DNA of 64,000 nucleotides. Origin: an uncultured Burkholderiales bacterium (lineage in GTDB: Bacteria > Pseudomonadota > Gammaproteobacteria > Burkholderiales > Burkholderiaceae_C). The stretch lies in contig CALAGS010000236.1 in NCBI GenBank assembly GCA_937891665.1, positions 1 through 64,000 of the forward strand, in the 5' to 3' direction. Position numbers and translations under genes: made by a program. Below the pieces are notes generated by a model. That model worked only from the letters and a program-made list of their open reading frames with translations. It searched no databases and was not told the DNA's origin. This document shows, in pieces, positions 7,864 through 17,877 of the stretch (positions within the stretch are counted from its first letter, which is position 1; the number at the start of each line of letters is the position of its first letter).

Positions 7864-10343
7864 TGCCAAAGAAAAAAGTCAGATGGAGCCTCTGGTTCTT
7901 GCGTGCCGTTTTGGCCGTTTTGTTGCTGGCCTTAACAGCGTTTGGCGTTTTCCAAATTTACATACTCAAATCGATAGCGCCACTGACAGGTGAAGCTCAA
8001 TTGGTTGGCTTGTCATCTGGTGTTGAGATTAAACGCGATGCTTCAGATGTGACGCACATCTATGCCCAAACACCGATGGACGCATGGCGTTCCATTGGTT
8101 ATGTGCATGCACAAGAGCGCGGTTGGCAATTGGCGTTCAATCGTCAAGTGATGCACGGCGAATTGTCTGAGTGGCTGGGTCCCACGACCTTAGAAACAGA
8201 CAAATTGATGCGCACCTTGGGCATCATGAAATCTGCACAGGCTCAGTTTGACAAGTTACCGCTTAATGCACAGAAAGCCCTCGAAGCTTACGCAGAAGGT
8301 GTTCAAGCTGGGTATGCCAGTGCGCAATGGCGTGCGCCAGAGTTTGTCATTCTAGGGATCAATCCTTCTAAAACCATGAAGCCTTGGACTGCTGTTGACA
8401 GCGTGGGCTGGGCCTTGATGATGGCACTTGATCTGGGTGGCAACTGGGGCAATGAATTTGCCCGCCTCATGTCCGCTCAAGCATTGAACACAGAGGATTT
8501 GTGGAAACTCTTTCCGCCGTATCCAGGTGAGTCACGTGGCTTCAAAGTTGACATTGCAGCCCTTTATCAAAATTTGGGGGTGTATGCCAAGGAAGCATCG
8601 CCTCAAGCCAAAGCTTTGGCCACACAACAACTGTTGGCCTCCACCACTTTGGATGTGGGCGTGTTGGAAGGCAAGGGCAGCAACAACTGGGTGGTGCCAG
8701 GAAGCAACACGCAATCCGGATTGCCCTTGTTGGCCAACGATCCGCATTTGGGTTTAAGTGCGCCTGCAGTTTGGTATTTTGCAGGTTTGCACGCACCAGC
8801 AGGCAAATTAGCGGACGGCCAGGCTCATGCTGCTTTGGATGTGGTGGGCGCCACATTGCCTGGTTTGCCATTTGTTGTTTTGGGTCGTACCAACAAGGCT
8901 GCATGGGGCTTTACCAACACAGGCCCTGATGTTCAAGACTTGTATTTGGAAGCCTTAGAAGGCAAAGACAATTACCGCACACCGATGGGCCAACAAGCTT
9001 TTGAAACACGCAATGAAGTGATCAAAGTGAAAGGGCAGGCCGATGTCAGCATCAAGGTGCGAAGCACTCGCCATGGCCCTGTTATTTCGGATGTCCAGCC
9101 AGCTTATGCCCAGTTTTTGAATTTGGACAAGTACGCCATTGCTTTACGCTGGACTGCTTTAGACGTTGACAATCAAACCATTGTGGCGGGCATGGATGCC
9201 AATTTCGCAAATTCTGTAGCGGAGCTGCGTCAGGCATTTTCAAAAAACCATTCGCCGATGCAAAGTGCGGTGATGGCCGATACATCAGGCCGTGTCCTTT
9301 TTAAGGCAGTTGGTAAAGTGCCTGTTCGATCAGCAGCCCACGACTTACAAGGCATGGTGCCTGCGCCAGGTTGGTTAAGCCAATACGATTGGCAGTCTTG
9401 GGTTCCTTATGAGCAAACGCCCGAGGTGACACAGGCAGACATTGAAAAGCGCGGTTGGCATGCCACGGCCAATCAAAAGATTGTGCCACCTGCCTATGCA
9501 CAGTTTTTAACGCATGACTGGACCGGCCCTGAGCGCTTTGACCGAATTTCACAATTGCTATCTGCCAGCTCTCAATATGATGCCAACAACATGAAGACCA
9601 TCCAAGCCGATGTGCATTCATTGGCTGCAGTTCGTTTGTTGCCTTATCTTCAAACACTTTCTTCTCAGCATTCAAAGGCAGGCGAGGCGTTGCCACTCTT
9701 GAAATCTTTCAAGGGAGACATGACCCGTGATTCAGCCAGCGCTTTGATTTATGCCGTTTGGATTGATGAAGTGACTCGCGCCATTCTCATTCCCAAATTG
9801 GGTGAGACACGTTTTAAGGCTTTGTTTGGTAAGCGTGCTTTTCGGCCTGCCATCGAGGGTGTCTTAGCCACTCAAGATAAATCTTGGTGTGGTGAGGCCG
9901 GTTGTCAGACCCTGATGAACAAGGCACTCGATACCGCGTTGGATAAAATTTTGGCCATGCAGGGCTCGAACGTGGCCGAGTGGAATTGGGGGCGTGCTCA
10001 CCCAGCTCTTAGCGCGCACAGGCCCTTTGGCAACGTTAAAACATTGGCGCGATTCTTTGACGTTATGGGGCCAAGCGGTGGTGATAACTTCACGGTCAAC
10101 GTGGGTCAGTACTGGACCAGCAGCGCCACGGTGCCTTTTGCAACGCGTCATGCGGCCTCAATGAGAGCTGTTTATGACTTGGCCAACCTAGATGAGTCTG
10201 GCTTCATTTACCAAACAGGTCAAAGCGGCCATCCTTTTTCTTCGCGTTACCAAGACATGAAGGCTGAATGGGGTGAATCCAAGTACCGGCCTTTAAGGAT
10301 GTCTACGTCTGGATCAACCCAGACTTTGAAATTGAATCCTTAA
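7863..10343 (+). CDS. Penicillin acylase family protein (peptidase S45, Ntn hydrolase)
   Basis: N-terminal TM segment, YVHAQERGWQL, GKGSNNWVVPGSNTQSGLPLLANDPHLGLSAP autoprocessing/Ser nucleophile region; TAATG coupling to the upstream gene. Confidence 0.9.
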   Translation: MPKKKVRWSLWFLRAVLAVLLLALTAFGVFQIYILKSIAPLTGEAQLVGLSSGVEIKRDASDVTHIYAQTPMDAWRSIGYVHAQERGWQLAFNRQVMHGELSEWLGPTTLETDKLMRTLGIMKSAQAQFDKLPLNAQKALEAYAEGVQAGYASAQWRAPEFVILGINPSKTMKPWTAVDSVGWALMMALDLGGNWGNEFARLMSAQALNTEDLWKLFPPYPGESRGFKVDIAALYQNLGVYAKEASPQAKALATQQLLASTTLDVGVLEGKGSNNWVVPGSNTQSGLPLLANDPHLGLSAPAVWYFAGLHAPAGKLADGQAHAALDVVGATLPGLPFVVLGRTNKAAWGFTNTGPDVQDLYLEALEGKDNYRTPMGQQAFETRNEVIKVKGQADVSIKVRSTRHGPVISDVQPAYAQFLNLDKYAIALRWTALDVDNQTIVAGMDANFANSVAELRQAFSKNHSPMQSAVMADTSGRVLFKAVGKVPVRSAAHDLQGMVPAPGWLSQYDWQSWVPYEQTPEVTQADIEKRGWHATANQKIVPPAYAQFLTHDWTGPERFDRISQLLSASSQYDANNMKTIQADVHSLAAVRLLPYLQTLSSQHSKAGEALPLLKSFKGDMTRDSASALIYAVWIDEVTRAILIPKLGETRFKALFGKRAFRPAIEGVLATQDKSWCGEAGCQTLMNKALDTALDKILAMQGSNVAEWNWGRAHPALSAHRPFGNVKTLARFFDVMGPSGGDNFTVNVGQYWTSSATVPFATRHAASMRAVYDLANLDESGFIYQTGQSGHPFSSRYQDMKAEWGESKYRPLRMSTSGSTQTLKLNP

Positions 10344-10547
10344 GCAGCGATGGCCCTGAAAGGGGCCTTCCTGGTTGAGAGAGGGGCTCTTGTAAGATTC
10401 ACCCCTTGGTTCTTTGATTCATCTTTAGTTGTTAGATACTTTACTTAACATAATATACATCGTATGAAGTTAATAAGATGATGTTTTTAGTCCAATCAAC
10501 TGTTTGCACCCTGCTAATTCCGACCCGTCTATTGCTCTACAGCTAAG

Positions 10548-11228
10548 TCACTTTGGCTTGCTGATGGCTTCTTGCGAGGAACTTGATGCAGATTGCAGCA
10601 ACTTAATCGATTCGGGTCGCCGTCCTTGAATTGCAAAGTCCAATGCGGTCAATCCCAATTGATTTTTCAATGTCAAATCTGCGCCTTCGTTGATTAGCAA
10701 TTGCACCGCTTTTTCATTGCCATACCGTGCCGCCATCATCAATGGCGTGGTGCCATTGGGAGATTCAGCATCAATGTAGGCACTTTCATCCAACAACAGC
10801 TGAATAATTGATGTGTGACCACCCGTAGCCGCGTAATGCAACGGCGTCCAACCAGGATGATTGATGTCTGCATCGCGCTTGATGAGCATTTTGACAAGCT
10901 CGAGTTCGCCCTTTAGACAAAGCAGCATCAAGGCGGATTCGCCATGGCTATTGAAAACATTTAACTTTAGCTTTGGGTGCTTAGCAATCAGCTCAAACGA
11001 TTTCAATGAACCATGCCTGAGAGTGTTCAGAATGGCGGGCTCTCCGTTTAAATCAACGGTATTTGGGTCAAAACCACGTACAAATAAGCTAGAAATCACT
11101 TTAACTTCATCATTTTTGATGGCACTGAAAAAGTCCTCGTACGAACCTGCAAAGCTAAATGTGGAATGTACAAATAAACCAATATAAACAATGTATTTAT
11201 ATTGTTTTTTAAAGTAACTTATTAACAT
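10548..11228 (-). CDS. Ankyrin repeat protein with predicted signal peptide
   Basis: Repeats such as GWTPLHYAATGGHTSIIQLLLDESAYI, GTTPLMMAARYGNEKAVQLLINEGADL, GLTALDFAIQGRRPESIKLL; hydrophobic N-terminus YIVYIGLFVHSTFSFAGS. Confidence 0.88.
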   Translation of the reverse strand: MLISYFKKQYKYIVYIGLFVHSTFSFAGSYEDFFSAIKNDEVKVISSLFVRGFDPNTVDLNGEPAILNTLRHGSLKSFELIAKHPKLKLNVFNSHGESALMLLCLKGELELVKMLIKRDADINHPGWTPLHYAATGGHTSIIQLLLDESAYIDAESPNGTTPLMMAARYGNEKAVQLLINEGADLTLKNQLGLTALDFAIQGRRPESIKLLQSASSSSQEAISKPK

Positions 11229-11238
11229 AAATTGACGA

Positions 11239-12048
11239 CTATATTGCCTGTAACTTAGGGAAAAGGCGATCGAAATTGGTGCTTGTCAGTTCGCCCATTT
11301 GCTCAGGCGTCATGCCTTTCAATTCAGCCAAAATTTTGGCCACAAAAGGAACATACGATGGGTTATTGGTCTTGCCGCGATAAGGAACAGGTGCCAAATA
11401 AGGGCTGTCAGTCTCAATCAGCATTCGATCAAGGGGCATCCATGCCGCCACATCTCTCAAGTCTTGGGCTGTTTTGAAGGTCAAAATACCCGAAAAGGAG
11501 ATGTAAAAACCCAAATCCAGGGCGGCCTTGGCCACTGCTTGGGTTTCAGTGAAACAGTGAAACACGCCACCTGCACTGCTAGCGTCCCCTGCCTCCCCCT
11601 CTTCTTTCAAAATGCGAAGGGTGTCATCGGAAGAAGCGCGGGTATGAATCACCATGGGAAGCTGAATTTGGCGTGCTGCCCTGATGTGATTTCGAAATCG
11701 ATCACGCTGCCATTCCATGTCGTCAATGGTGCGGCCTCCTTTGCGCTCTGACATCTGATAATAATCAAGCCCTGTTTCGCCAATGGCAATTACACGGGGC
11801 AATTGACCCTTCTCTACCAAATCTTGAACTGTAGGTTCGTAAATGTCTTCATTGTCTGGGTGGACGCCAACGGTGCTCCAAAAATTATCGTAAGTCTTTG
11901 CCAGGTGGTGCACCTGTTCAAACTCTTCGATGGTGGTGCAAATGCACAAAGCACGTGTGACATGGGCGTCCAGCATTTTTTGACGAATGTCTGGCAACTG
12001 AGCAACCAGCTCAGGGAATGAGAGATGACAATGAGAATCGGTGTACAT
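11239..12048 (-). CDS. tatD: TatD family metal-dependent hydrolase
   Basis: MYTDSHCHL, IGETGLDYY, GVFHCFTE, LIETDSPYLAPVPYRGKTNNP motifs. Confidence 0.92.
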   Translation of the reverse strand: MYTDSHCHLSFPELVAQLPDIRQKMLDAHVTRALCICTTIEEFEQVHHLAKTYDNFWSTVGVHPDNEDIYEPTVQDLVEKGQLPRVIAIGETGLDYYQMSERKGGRTIDDMEWQRDRFRNHIRAARQIQLPMVIHTRASSDDTLRILKEEGEAGDASSAGGVFHCFTETQAVAKAALDLGFYISFSGILTFKTAQDLRDVAAWMPLDRMLIETDSPYLAPVPYRGKTNNPSYVPFVAKILAELKGMTPEQMGELTSTNFDRLFPKLQAI

Positions 12049-12049
12049 A

Positions 12050-13054
12050 TTAGGTGGCGCTGTTCATGACTTCGCGCGCCTCTGTGCAAAGGGCTTCAAG
12101 CATCAGCCCTGCATTGAAAGGATGCTCAGAAGTTTTGGCCGCTTGAGACAAACGTTTAAACCAAGCTGTCAGTTGCGCAGACGAAACTTTCAATTTGGGC
12201 AGGTCGGCTTCGTTGAAATAGCGCAAGCTGGCCTGCGTTTGCACCATGAGCAAATCGTGACACAGCTTTTGCAAGGCATCAATCACTTCTGAAGGCGGCA
12301 AATCGGAACAATAACTTGCGTCACCTGTCATCATGGCTTTAGGGAACTTGGACCACCACGGCATGGTCTGACCCAAACTGCGCTGCTTCAAGACTTCATC
12401 GGGACGACCACCCGCTGCTTTAAGTAGCGAATGTGCATCATCCGATGACAGGCCTTGGCCTTGAAGCCAAGTCACGGCTTCTGGCGCAGAAGGCCATGAC
12501 ATGGTGTGGCTCAAGCAGCGGCTTCGAATGGTGGGCAACAATTGGTGCGCAGCTTCTGTGGCCAACACAAACTTAACGTCGCCGGGTGGCTCTTCTAAGG
12601 TTTTCAACAAGGCATTGGCGGTGACATGGTTCATGCGCTCGGCCGGAAATACCAAGACCGCTTTGCCCTTGCCTCGCGCATTGGTGCGTTGTGAAAACTC
12701 GATGGCATCTCGCATGGCGTCAATGCGAATTTCTTTGCTGGGTTTTCGTGTTTTATTGTCGATTTCAGCCTGCGCTTTTTCACTCAATGGCCAGCCCAAA
12801 GCGAGCAAGATCGTTTCAGGCATGAGCACAAACAAGTCGGCATGCGTATGCACGCTGAGGGCGTGACAACTGCCACATTGGCCGCAAGCACCTTGCGTCA
12901 ATGCCGTATCGGACTCGCACAACCAAGCGCTCACCATGGCTGTTGCCAATTCATACTGACCTAAACCAGAAGGTCCTTGCAGCAGCCACGCATGGCCTTT
13001 TTGCGAAAGCAAGGCAAGCGTTTGTTTTTGAATCCAGGGTGCTGCGTCAATCAT
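12050..13054 (-). CDS. holB: DNA polymerase III subunit delta'
   Basis: AAA+ clamp-loader fold; [10 protein letters not shown] zinc-binding-like segment, [27 protein letters not shown]; overlaps tmk by ATGA. Confidence 0.9.
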   Translation of the reverse strand: MIDAAPWIQKQTLALLSQKGHAWLLQGPSGLGQYELATAMVSAWLCESDTALTQGACGQCGSCHALSVHTHADLFVLMPETILLALGWPLSEKAQAEIDNKTRKPSKEIRIDAMRDAIEFSQRTNARGKGKAVLVFPAERMNHVTANALLKTLEEPPGDVKFVLATEAAHQLLPTIRSRCLSHTMSWPSAPEAVTWLQGQGLSSDDAHSLLKAAGGRPDEVLKQRSLGQTMPWWSKFPKAMMTGDASYCSDLPPSEVIDALQKLCHDLLMVQTQASLRYFNEADLPKLKVSSAQLTAWFKRLSQAAKTSEHPFNAGLMLEALCTEAREVMNSAT

Positions 13055-13683
13055 TTGGCATAAGCCTTTTCAATGGCCTTTAAAACATCAGACCACACTG
13101 CATCGCGCGATTGATCGGCTGGTATTTGAACAAAACGTGAAGGCGCTTCTTGCATTCGTTTGGCATAGCCTTCCCTCACAGACTGGAAGAAAGATTGAGG
13201 TTGAGATTCAAATTTATCAGGAACACGCGCGGCACTTAAACGCTCGGCTGCCACCGAGGGTGGCAGATCAAACCAAATGGTCAAATCGGGTTGCCGCAAA
13301 GAGCTGGCTGGCACCTGTTGCACCATCTTTTCGAGTGCTTTCAAAACGTCCCAATCAAAACCGCGACCACCGCCTTGATAAGCAAAAGTAGCGTCGGTAA
13401 AGCGATCGCACAGAACCACTTCACCGCGTGCAAGCGCAGGTTCAATGACATTGATTAAATGTTCACGCCTAGCTGCAAACATGAGCAAGGCTTCGGTCAA
13501 GGGGTCCATCGATTCGTGCAATGCCAGAGATCGGAATTTTTCAGCCAAAGGCGTGCCACCGGGCTCACGCGTTAGCGTCACCACATGCCCACGGCTTTTA
13601 AACCATTGTGCCAACCCCTCAATGTGGGTTGACTTACCGGCACCATCAATGCCTTCAAAACTGATAAACCAAGCTTGGCGCAT
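13051..13683 (-). CDS. tmk: dTMP kinase
   Basis: [51 protein letters not shown]. Confidence 0.95.
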   Translation of the reverse strand: MRQAWFISFEGIDGAGKSTHIEGLAQWFKSRGHVVTLTREPGGTPLAEKFRSLALHESMDPLTEALLMFAARREHLINVIEPALARGEVVLCDRFTDATFAYQGGGRGFDWDVLKALEKMVQQVPASSLRQPDLTIWFDLPPSVAAERLSAARVPDKFESQPQSFFQSVREGYAKRMQEAPSRFVQIPADQSRDAVWSDVLKAIEKAYAK

Positions 13684-13686
13684 GAA

Positions 13687-14769
13687 TCAGGGGTCCTGTT
13701 TGGAAATTCCGCGTTGGTATTTGTTCACCGCGTTATTGTGCTCGTTCAGCAACTGACTGAAATGGCTGTTGCCATCGCCTTTCGCCACAAAATAAAGAAA
13801 GTTGGATGGTGCAGGCTCCATAGCAGCCTTCAAAGCCGCTTTACCCGGCATGGCGATGGGCGTGGGCGGCAAGCCTGCACGCGTGTAGGTGTTGTAAGGC
13901 GTATCGGTGCGCAAGTCAGCGCGCCTTAAATTGCCATCAAAAGCATCGCCCATACCGTAAATCACGGTGGGGTCGGTTTGCAAGCGCATGCCGATTTTGA
14001 TTCGGTTGTGAAACACGGATGAAATCAAAGGACGATCGCTGGCACGGCCCGTTTCTTTTTCTACGATGCTGGCCAAAATGAGCAGCTCATCTGGACTGCC
14101 GAGGGGCGAATTGGCTGGTTTTTGCGTCCAAACTTTGGTCAACTGTAGGTCCATGGCTTTGAGGGCGCGATTCATCACCGCAATGTCCGACGAGCCCTTT
14201 CCATAACTGTAGGTGTCGGGATAGAAGCGACCTTCAGGGTGCACATTAGGACGACCCAATTGCGCCATGATTTGTTCATCCGACATGCCTTGTGTGCTGC
14301 TTTTCAGGAATTCAGCCTTGGCCAAGGCCTGCTTGACTTGCTTGAAAGTCCAGCCCTCCACAAGGGTGACATAGCGCAGACTTTCCTCGCCCCGAGTCAG
14401 CATGTTCAGAGCCGTGCGAGGTGACATCTCTGGTGTGATTTCATAACTGCCTGCTTTGATGGCGCGGTCTTGCCCAGACAGCCTAAACCACAGTACCAGC
14501 AAAGAAGGAGAAACATCGGCACCCACATCCGCAAAGGCTTGTGCCACGCCCTTCGGTGAGGTTCCAAGCTCGATGGACAAATCGAGTACCTTTGGGCTGA
14601 GTGAGGTGCCTGAAACCTGGGATTTGAAACCCATGGGCAAATGAAGCCACGCCAAAGCAGTCGCCAAAACAGCCAACAGCATCAAAGTCGACAGGGTCAG
14701 AAAGACGCCCCACGAGGCTTTTTTGCGTGAAGTCATGCTTTTTCGAGCTTTAGAAGCGGAGCGACTCAA
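13687..14769 (-). CDS. mltG: Endolytic transglycosylase MltG
   Basis: LASIVEKETGRASDRPLISSVFHNRIKIGMRLQTDPTVIYGMG, YNTYTRAGLPPTPIAMPGKAALKA. Confidence 0.94.
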   Translation of the reverse strand: MSRSASKARKSMTSRKKASWGVFLTLSTLMLLAVLATALAWLHLPMGFKSQVSGTSLSPKVLDLSIELGTSPKGVAQAFADVGADVSPSLLVLWFRLSGQDRAIKAGSYEITPEMSPRTALNMLTRGEESLRYVTLVEGWTFKQVKQALAKAEFLKSSTQGMSDEQIMAQLGRPNVHPEGRFYPDTYSYGKGSSDIAVMNRALKAMDLQLTKVWTQKPANSPLGSPDELLILASIVEKETGRASDRPLISSVFHNRIKIGMRLQTDPTVIYGMGDAFDGNLRRADLRTDTPYNTYTRAGLPPTPIAMPGKAALKAAMEPAPSNFLYFVAKGDGNSHFSQLLNEHNNAVNKYQRGISKQDP

Positions 14770-14813
14770 ACCTTGGATCCTTTGGGTTTCTCAGAGGAGA
14801 TCATAATTCAGCC

Positions 14814-15800
14814 ATGGACCTGATTGAACCCCATTTGAAATTCTCGCCTTCTGGCCGTTTGACCCCCCAACGTTGGGGGCTCATCTTGGCTGAAGGCCCT
14901 GATGCCGGCACATTTTTACAAGGTCAACTGACCAACGATGTCTTGCTGTTGCCAGAGGGGCAAGCTCGATTTGCAGGTTATTGTTCTGCCAAAGGCCGCT
15001 TGTTGGGTAGTTTTGTGGTGCTGAAAATCAGCAAAGAAAAATACCTCATGGTCTGCCACCAAGATCTACTGCAAGCCATGGTCAAGCGCTTGTCGATGTT
15101 TGTGATGCGTGCCAAGTTAAAAATCAGCGATGCGTCAGCGCTTTACGACATTCGCGGCCTGCTAGGCGAAACAGCCCTGCTCGCCTGCCCAGCCTTGAAA
15201 GATGCCGCGCCTTGGCAGGCAAGGCAAGAAGGTGAAACTTATTTTGTCAAGTTACACAATGCAGTGAATGCCGGCACTCAAGTGCAACGGCTAATTTGGC
15301 TCGGCTTAAAAGGCGACGCATCAAGCGCCGCGTTCTTGAACCAAACCTACCCCAACATCACAGAGGAAGCATGGCAGCTTGCAGAAGTCTTGTCTGGTAT
15401 CAGCATGGTTCAAACGGCAACTGCCGAGGCTTTTGTGCCGCAAATGTTGAACTATGAATCAGTTGACGGCGTGAGCTTTAAGAAGGGCTGCTACCCAGGC
15501 CAGGAAGTCGTTGCCAGAAGTCAATTTCGCGGCACGCTCAAACGCAGAGCATTCATCGTTTCATGCACGGCGCCCATGTTGGTCGGCCAAGACATATTTT
15601 CTTCTGAAGATGCCGAGCAAGCCTGCGGCATGGTCTCAAGCGCTAGCAAGTTCGAGCCCATTGAGGGTCAAGCTGCCGAGTGGTGGGGCATTGCTTCATT
15701 GCAACTCAGTGCCACAGAGCATGCGCTTCAATTAGGCCACGCAGGTGGGCCCAGCCTGATGCTTAAGTCACTCCCCTACCCCTTGCTAGAAGACCTTTAA
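14814..15800 (+). CDS. ygfZ: Folate-binding protein YgfZ (CAF17-like)
   Basis: FLQGQLTNDVLLL, YCSAKGRLLGSF, KKGCYPGQEVVARSQFRGTLKRR signature. Confidence 0.93.
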   Translation: MDLIEPHLKFSPSGRLTPQRWGLILAEGPDAGTFLQGQLTNDVLLLPEGQARFAGYCSAKGRLLGSFVVLKISKEKYLMVCHQDLLQAMVKRLSMFVMRAKLKISDASALYDIRGLLGETALLACPALKDAAPWQARQEGETYFVKLHNAVNAGTQVQRLIWLGLKGDASSAAFLNQTYPNITEEAWQLAEVLSGISMVQTATAEAFVPQMLNYESVDGVSFKKGCYPGQEVVARSQFRGTLKRRAFIVSCTAPMLVGQDIFSSEDAEQACGMVSSASKFEPIEGQAAEWWGIASLQLSATEHALQLGHAGGPSLMLKSLPYPLLEDL

Positions 15801-15806
15801 GCGCAT

Positions 15807-16667
15807 TCAATTGAGCTTCAGCGTCATTCCAATGTGATCAATGCCTGCGTCGTCAAAAACGTCGCCATGCGATTCGAAGCCCAGTTTTCGGTAAAAAACT
15901 TCTGCGCTGCACTGTGCATGCAAGATGACTTCATGATCACCCCTTTGGCGTGCGGCTTCAATGAAAGCCTCTACAAGCATTCGACCTAGATGGCTACCCC
16001 TCAGAGGCTTTGAAACTGCCATTCTGCCAATTTGAGCCACATGGGCTTGAGGCTGCAACAGGCGACCTGTTGCCACGCCTTGGCCGAGTTTGTTAAGCAC
16101 CACAGCGTGCAAAGCGTGATCGTCGAGTTCGTCCAATTCAAGTTCAACCGGAACTTCTTGCTCGTTCACAAAAACTTCATGCCGCAAAGCTGCAGCCATG
16201 GTTTTCAATTCAGACCATGAACCCATTTTGAGATCAACCACAGGCTGTCCCGCTTCATAAATGAGCAAGATATGTCGCAGCGCCTCTGGTATCGGTTTAG
16301 AAGTTTGTGTTTGAGGATCTGCAAAAACGTAAATTAACTCGCCACTGACCAGCAACTTGTCACCTCGGAAAATACCGGCTTCAAACACCATGGACGAGTT
16401 ACCCAACTTGCTGCATTTCATGCCGATGCTGAGATCGTCGTCCATGACGGCAGACGCGTGGTATTCGAGCGTGGCTTTTTTCACATACAACTCACCGCCT
16501 AGCAATTTAAAAGCAGTTTCGTAGGGCAATGCGATACGGCCCCAATAGGCTGTGACGGCCGTGTCAATATAGGATAAATAATGCCCATTGAAGACAATTT
16601 TTTGCATGTCGATTTCGGCCCAGCGCACGCGCAGACGGTGGAAAAATCGGAAGTCGCTTCGTTTCAT
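15807..16667 (-). CDS. Acyl-CoA thioesterase (YbgC-like hotdog) fused to GNAT acetyltransferase
   Basis: ATG 16667 (MKRSDFRFFHRLRVRWAEIDMQKIVFNGHYLSYIDTAV) starts a hotdog domain; C-terminal IGRMAVSKPLRGSHLGRMLVEAFIEAA...FYRKLGF is GNAT. Confidence 0.85.
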   Translation of the reverse strand: MKRSDFRFFHRLRVRWAEIDMQKIVFNGHYLSYIDTAVTAYWGRIALPYETAFKLLGGELYVKKATLEYHASAVMDDDLSIGMKCSKLGNSSMVFEAGIFRGDKLLVSGELIYVFADPQTQTSKPIPEALRHILLIYEAGQPVVDLKMGSWSELKTMAAALRHEVFVNEQEVPVELELDELDDHALHAVVLNKLGQGVATGRLLQPQAHVAQIGRMAVSKPLRGSHLGRMLVEAFIEAARQRGDHEVILHAQCSAEVFYRKLGFESHGDVFDDAGIDHIGMTLKLN

Positions 16668-16740
16668 GGCTAGGCTTTCTGTCTCACAAGGGTAAAATAA
16701 AAAAGTTGAGTTCAATCGTACCGCATCACAAGAGAACACC

Positions 16741-17877
16741 ATGGCCTTCATCAATTACGTCACCCAAATTCAAATCGATTTCGGCGCCATTCAGCTTTTG
16801 AAGCAAGAGTGCGAGCGGGTCGGTATTCACAAACCCCTTATCGTGACCGACCAGGGTGTCAAGGCTGCAGGTATTCTGCAAAAGGCATTGAATGCGCTGC
16901 CTGGTGTTCAAGTGGCTGTGTTTGACCAAACGCCCTCCAACCCTACTGAGGCGGCAGTTCGGGCTGCCACCGAGGTTTACAAGGCCAATGGCTGCGATGG
17001 TTTGATTGCCGTGGGCGGCGGATCCTCCATCGATTGCGCCAAATGCGTGTCCATTGCGGTGTCGCACGAAGGGCCACTCAAAACCTACGCCACCATTGAA
17101 GGCGGCTCACTGAAAATCACTGACCGCGTAGCGCCCCTCATCGCAGTGCCTACCACCAGCGGCACAGGCAGTGAAGTGGCGCGGGGTGCTATTTTGATTG
17201 TCGACGATGGCCGCAAATTGGGCTTTCATTCTTGGTTCATTGTGCCCAAGGCAGCCATCTGCGATCCCGAGCTGACTTTCGGATTGCCACCCATGCTCAC
17301 TGCCGCCACCGGCATGGACGCCATTGCCCACTGCATGGAAACCTTCATGGCGGCCCCCTTCAATCCACCTGCCGACGGCATTGGTTTGGATGGCTTGCAA
17401 CGCGCTTGGGCCCACATCGAACGAGCCACTCTAAATGGCCAAGACAAAGAAGCCCGCATGCACCTCATGAGTGCCTCGATGCAAGGCGCCATGGCTTTTC
17501 AAAAAGGTCTCGGGTGTGTTCACTCTCTGAGTCACAGCTTAGGCGGCGTCAATCCCAGACTGCACCACGGCACTTTGAATGCCATGTTCTTGCCAGCAGT
17601 GGTTCAGTTCAACGCCAGCGCTGAATCGGTTCAAAAAGAGAATCGTTTAAACCGCATGGCGCAAGTCATGGGGCTAAGCTCTGGCTCAGACATTCCTCAA
17701 GCCATTCAAGACATGAGTGCCAGATTGGGATTGCCAAACGGTCTGGCAGCCATGGGGGTCACAGCGTCTATGTTTGATGCCGTCATCCAAGGCGCTATGG
17801 CCGACCATTGCCACAAAACCAATCCACGCATTGCTACCCCAGAGGAATACAGAGAGATGTTGGCGGCTTCTATGTAA
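16741..17877 (+). CDS. Iron-containing alcohol dehydrogenase
   Basis: GGGSSIDCAKCVSI, PTTSGTGSEVARGAI, GLGCVHSLSHSLGG, HHGTLNAMFLP. Confidence 0.92.
   Translation: MAFINYVTQIQIDFGAIQLLKQECERVGIHKPLIVTDQGVKAAGILQKALNALPGVQVAVFDQTPSNPTEAAVRAATEVYKANGCDGLIAVGGGSSIDCAKCVSIAVSHEGPLKTYATIEGGSLKITDRVAPLIAVPTTSGTGSEVARGAILIVDDGRKLGFHSWFIVPKAAICDPELTFGLPPMLTAATGMDAIAHCMETFMAAPFNPPADGIGLDGLQRAWAHIERATLNGQDKEARMHLMSASMQGAMAFQKGLGCVHSLSHSLGGVNPRLHHGTLNAMFLPAVVQFNASAESVQKENRLNRMAQVMGLSSGSDIPQAIQDMSARLGLPNGLAAMGVTASMFDAVIQGAMADHCHKTNPRIATPEEYREMLAASM

Noticed and set aside
10352-10367. GGCCC-tgaaag-GGGCC hairpin after the penicillin acylase gene
   Set aside because: Only 5 bp arms and no U tract; insufficient evidence for a terminator.
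12050-13054. Degenerate Walker A in HolB ([11 protein letters not shown], Lys replaced)
   Set aside because: Delta' subunits are known to lack a functional ATP-binding motif; not unusual.
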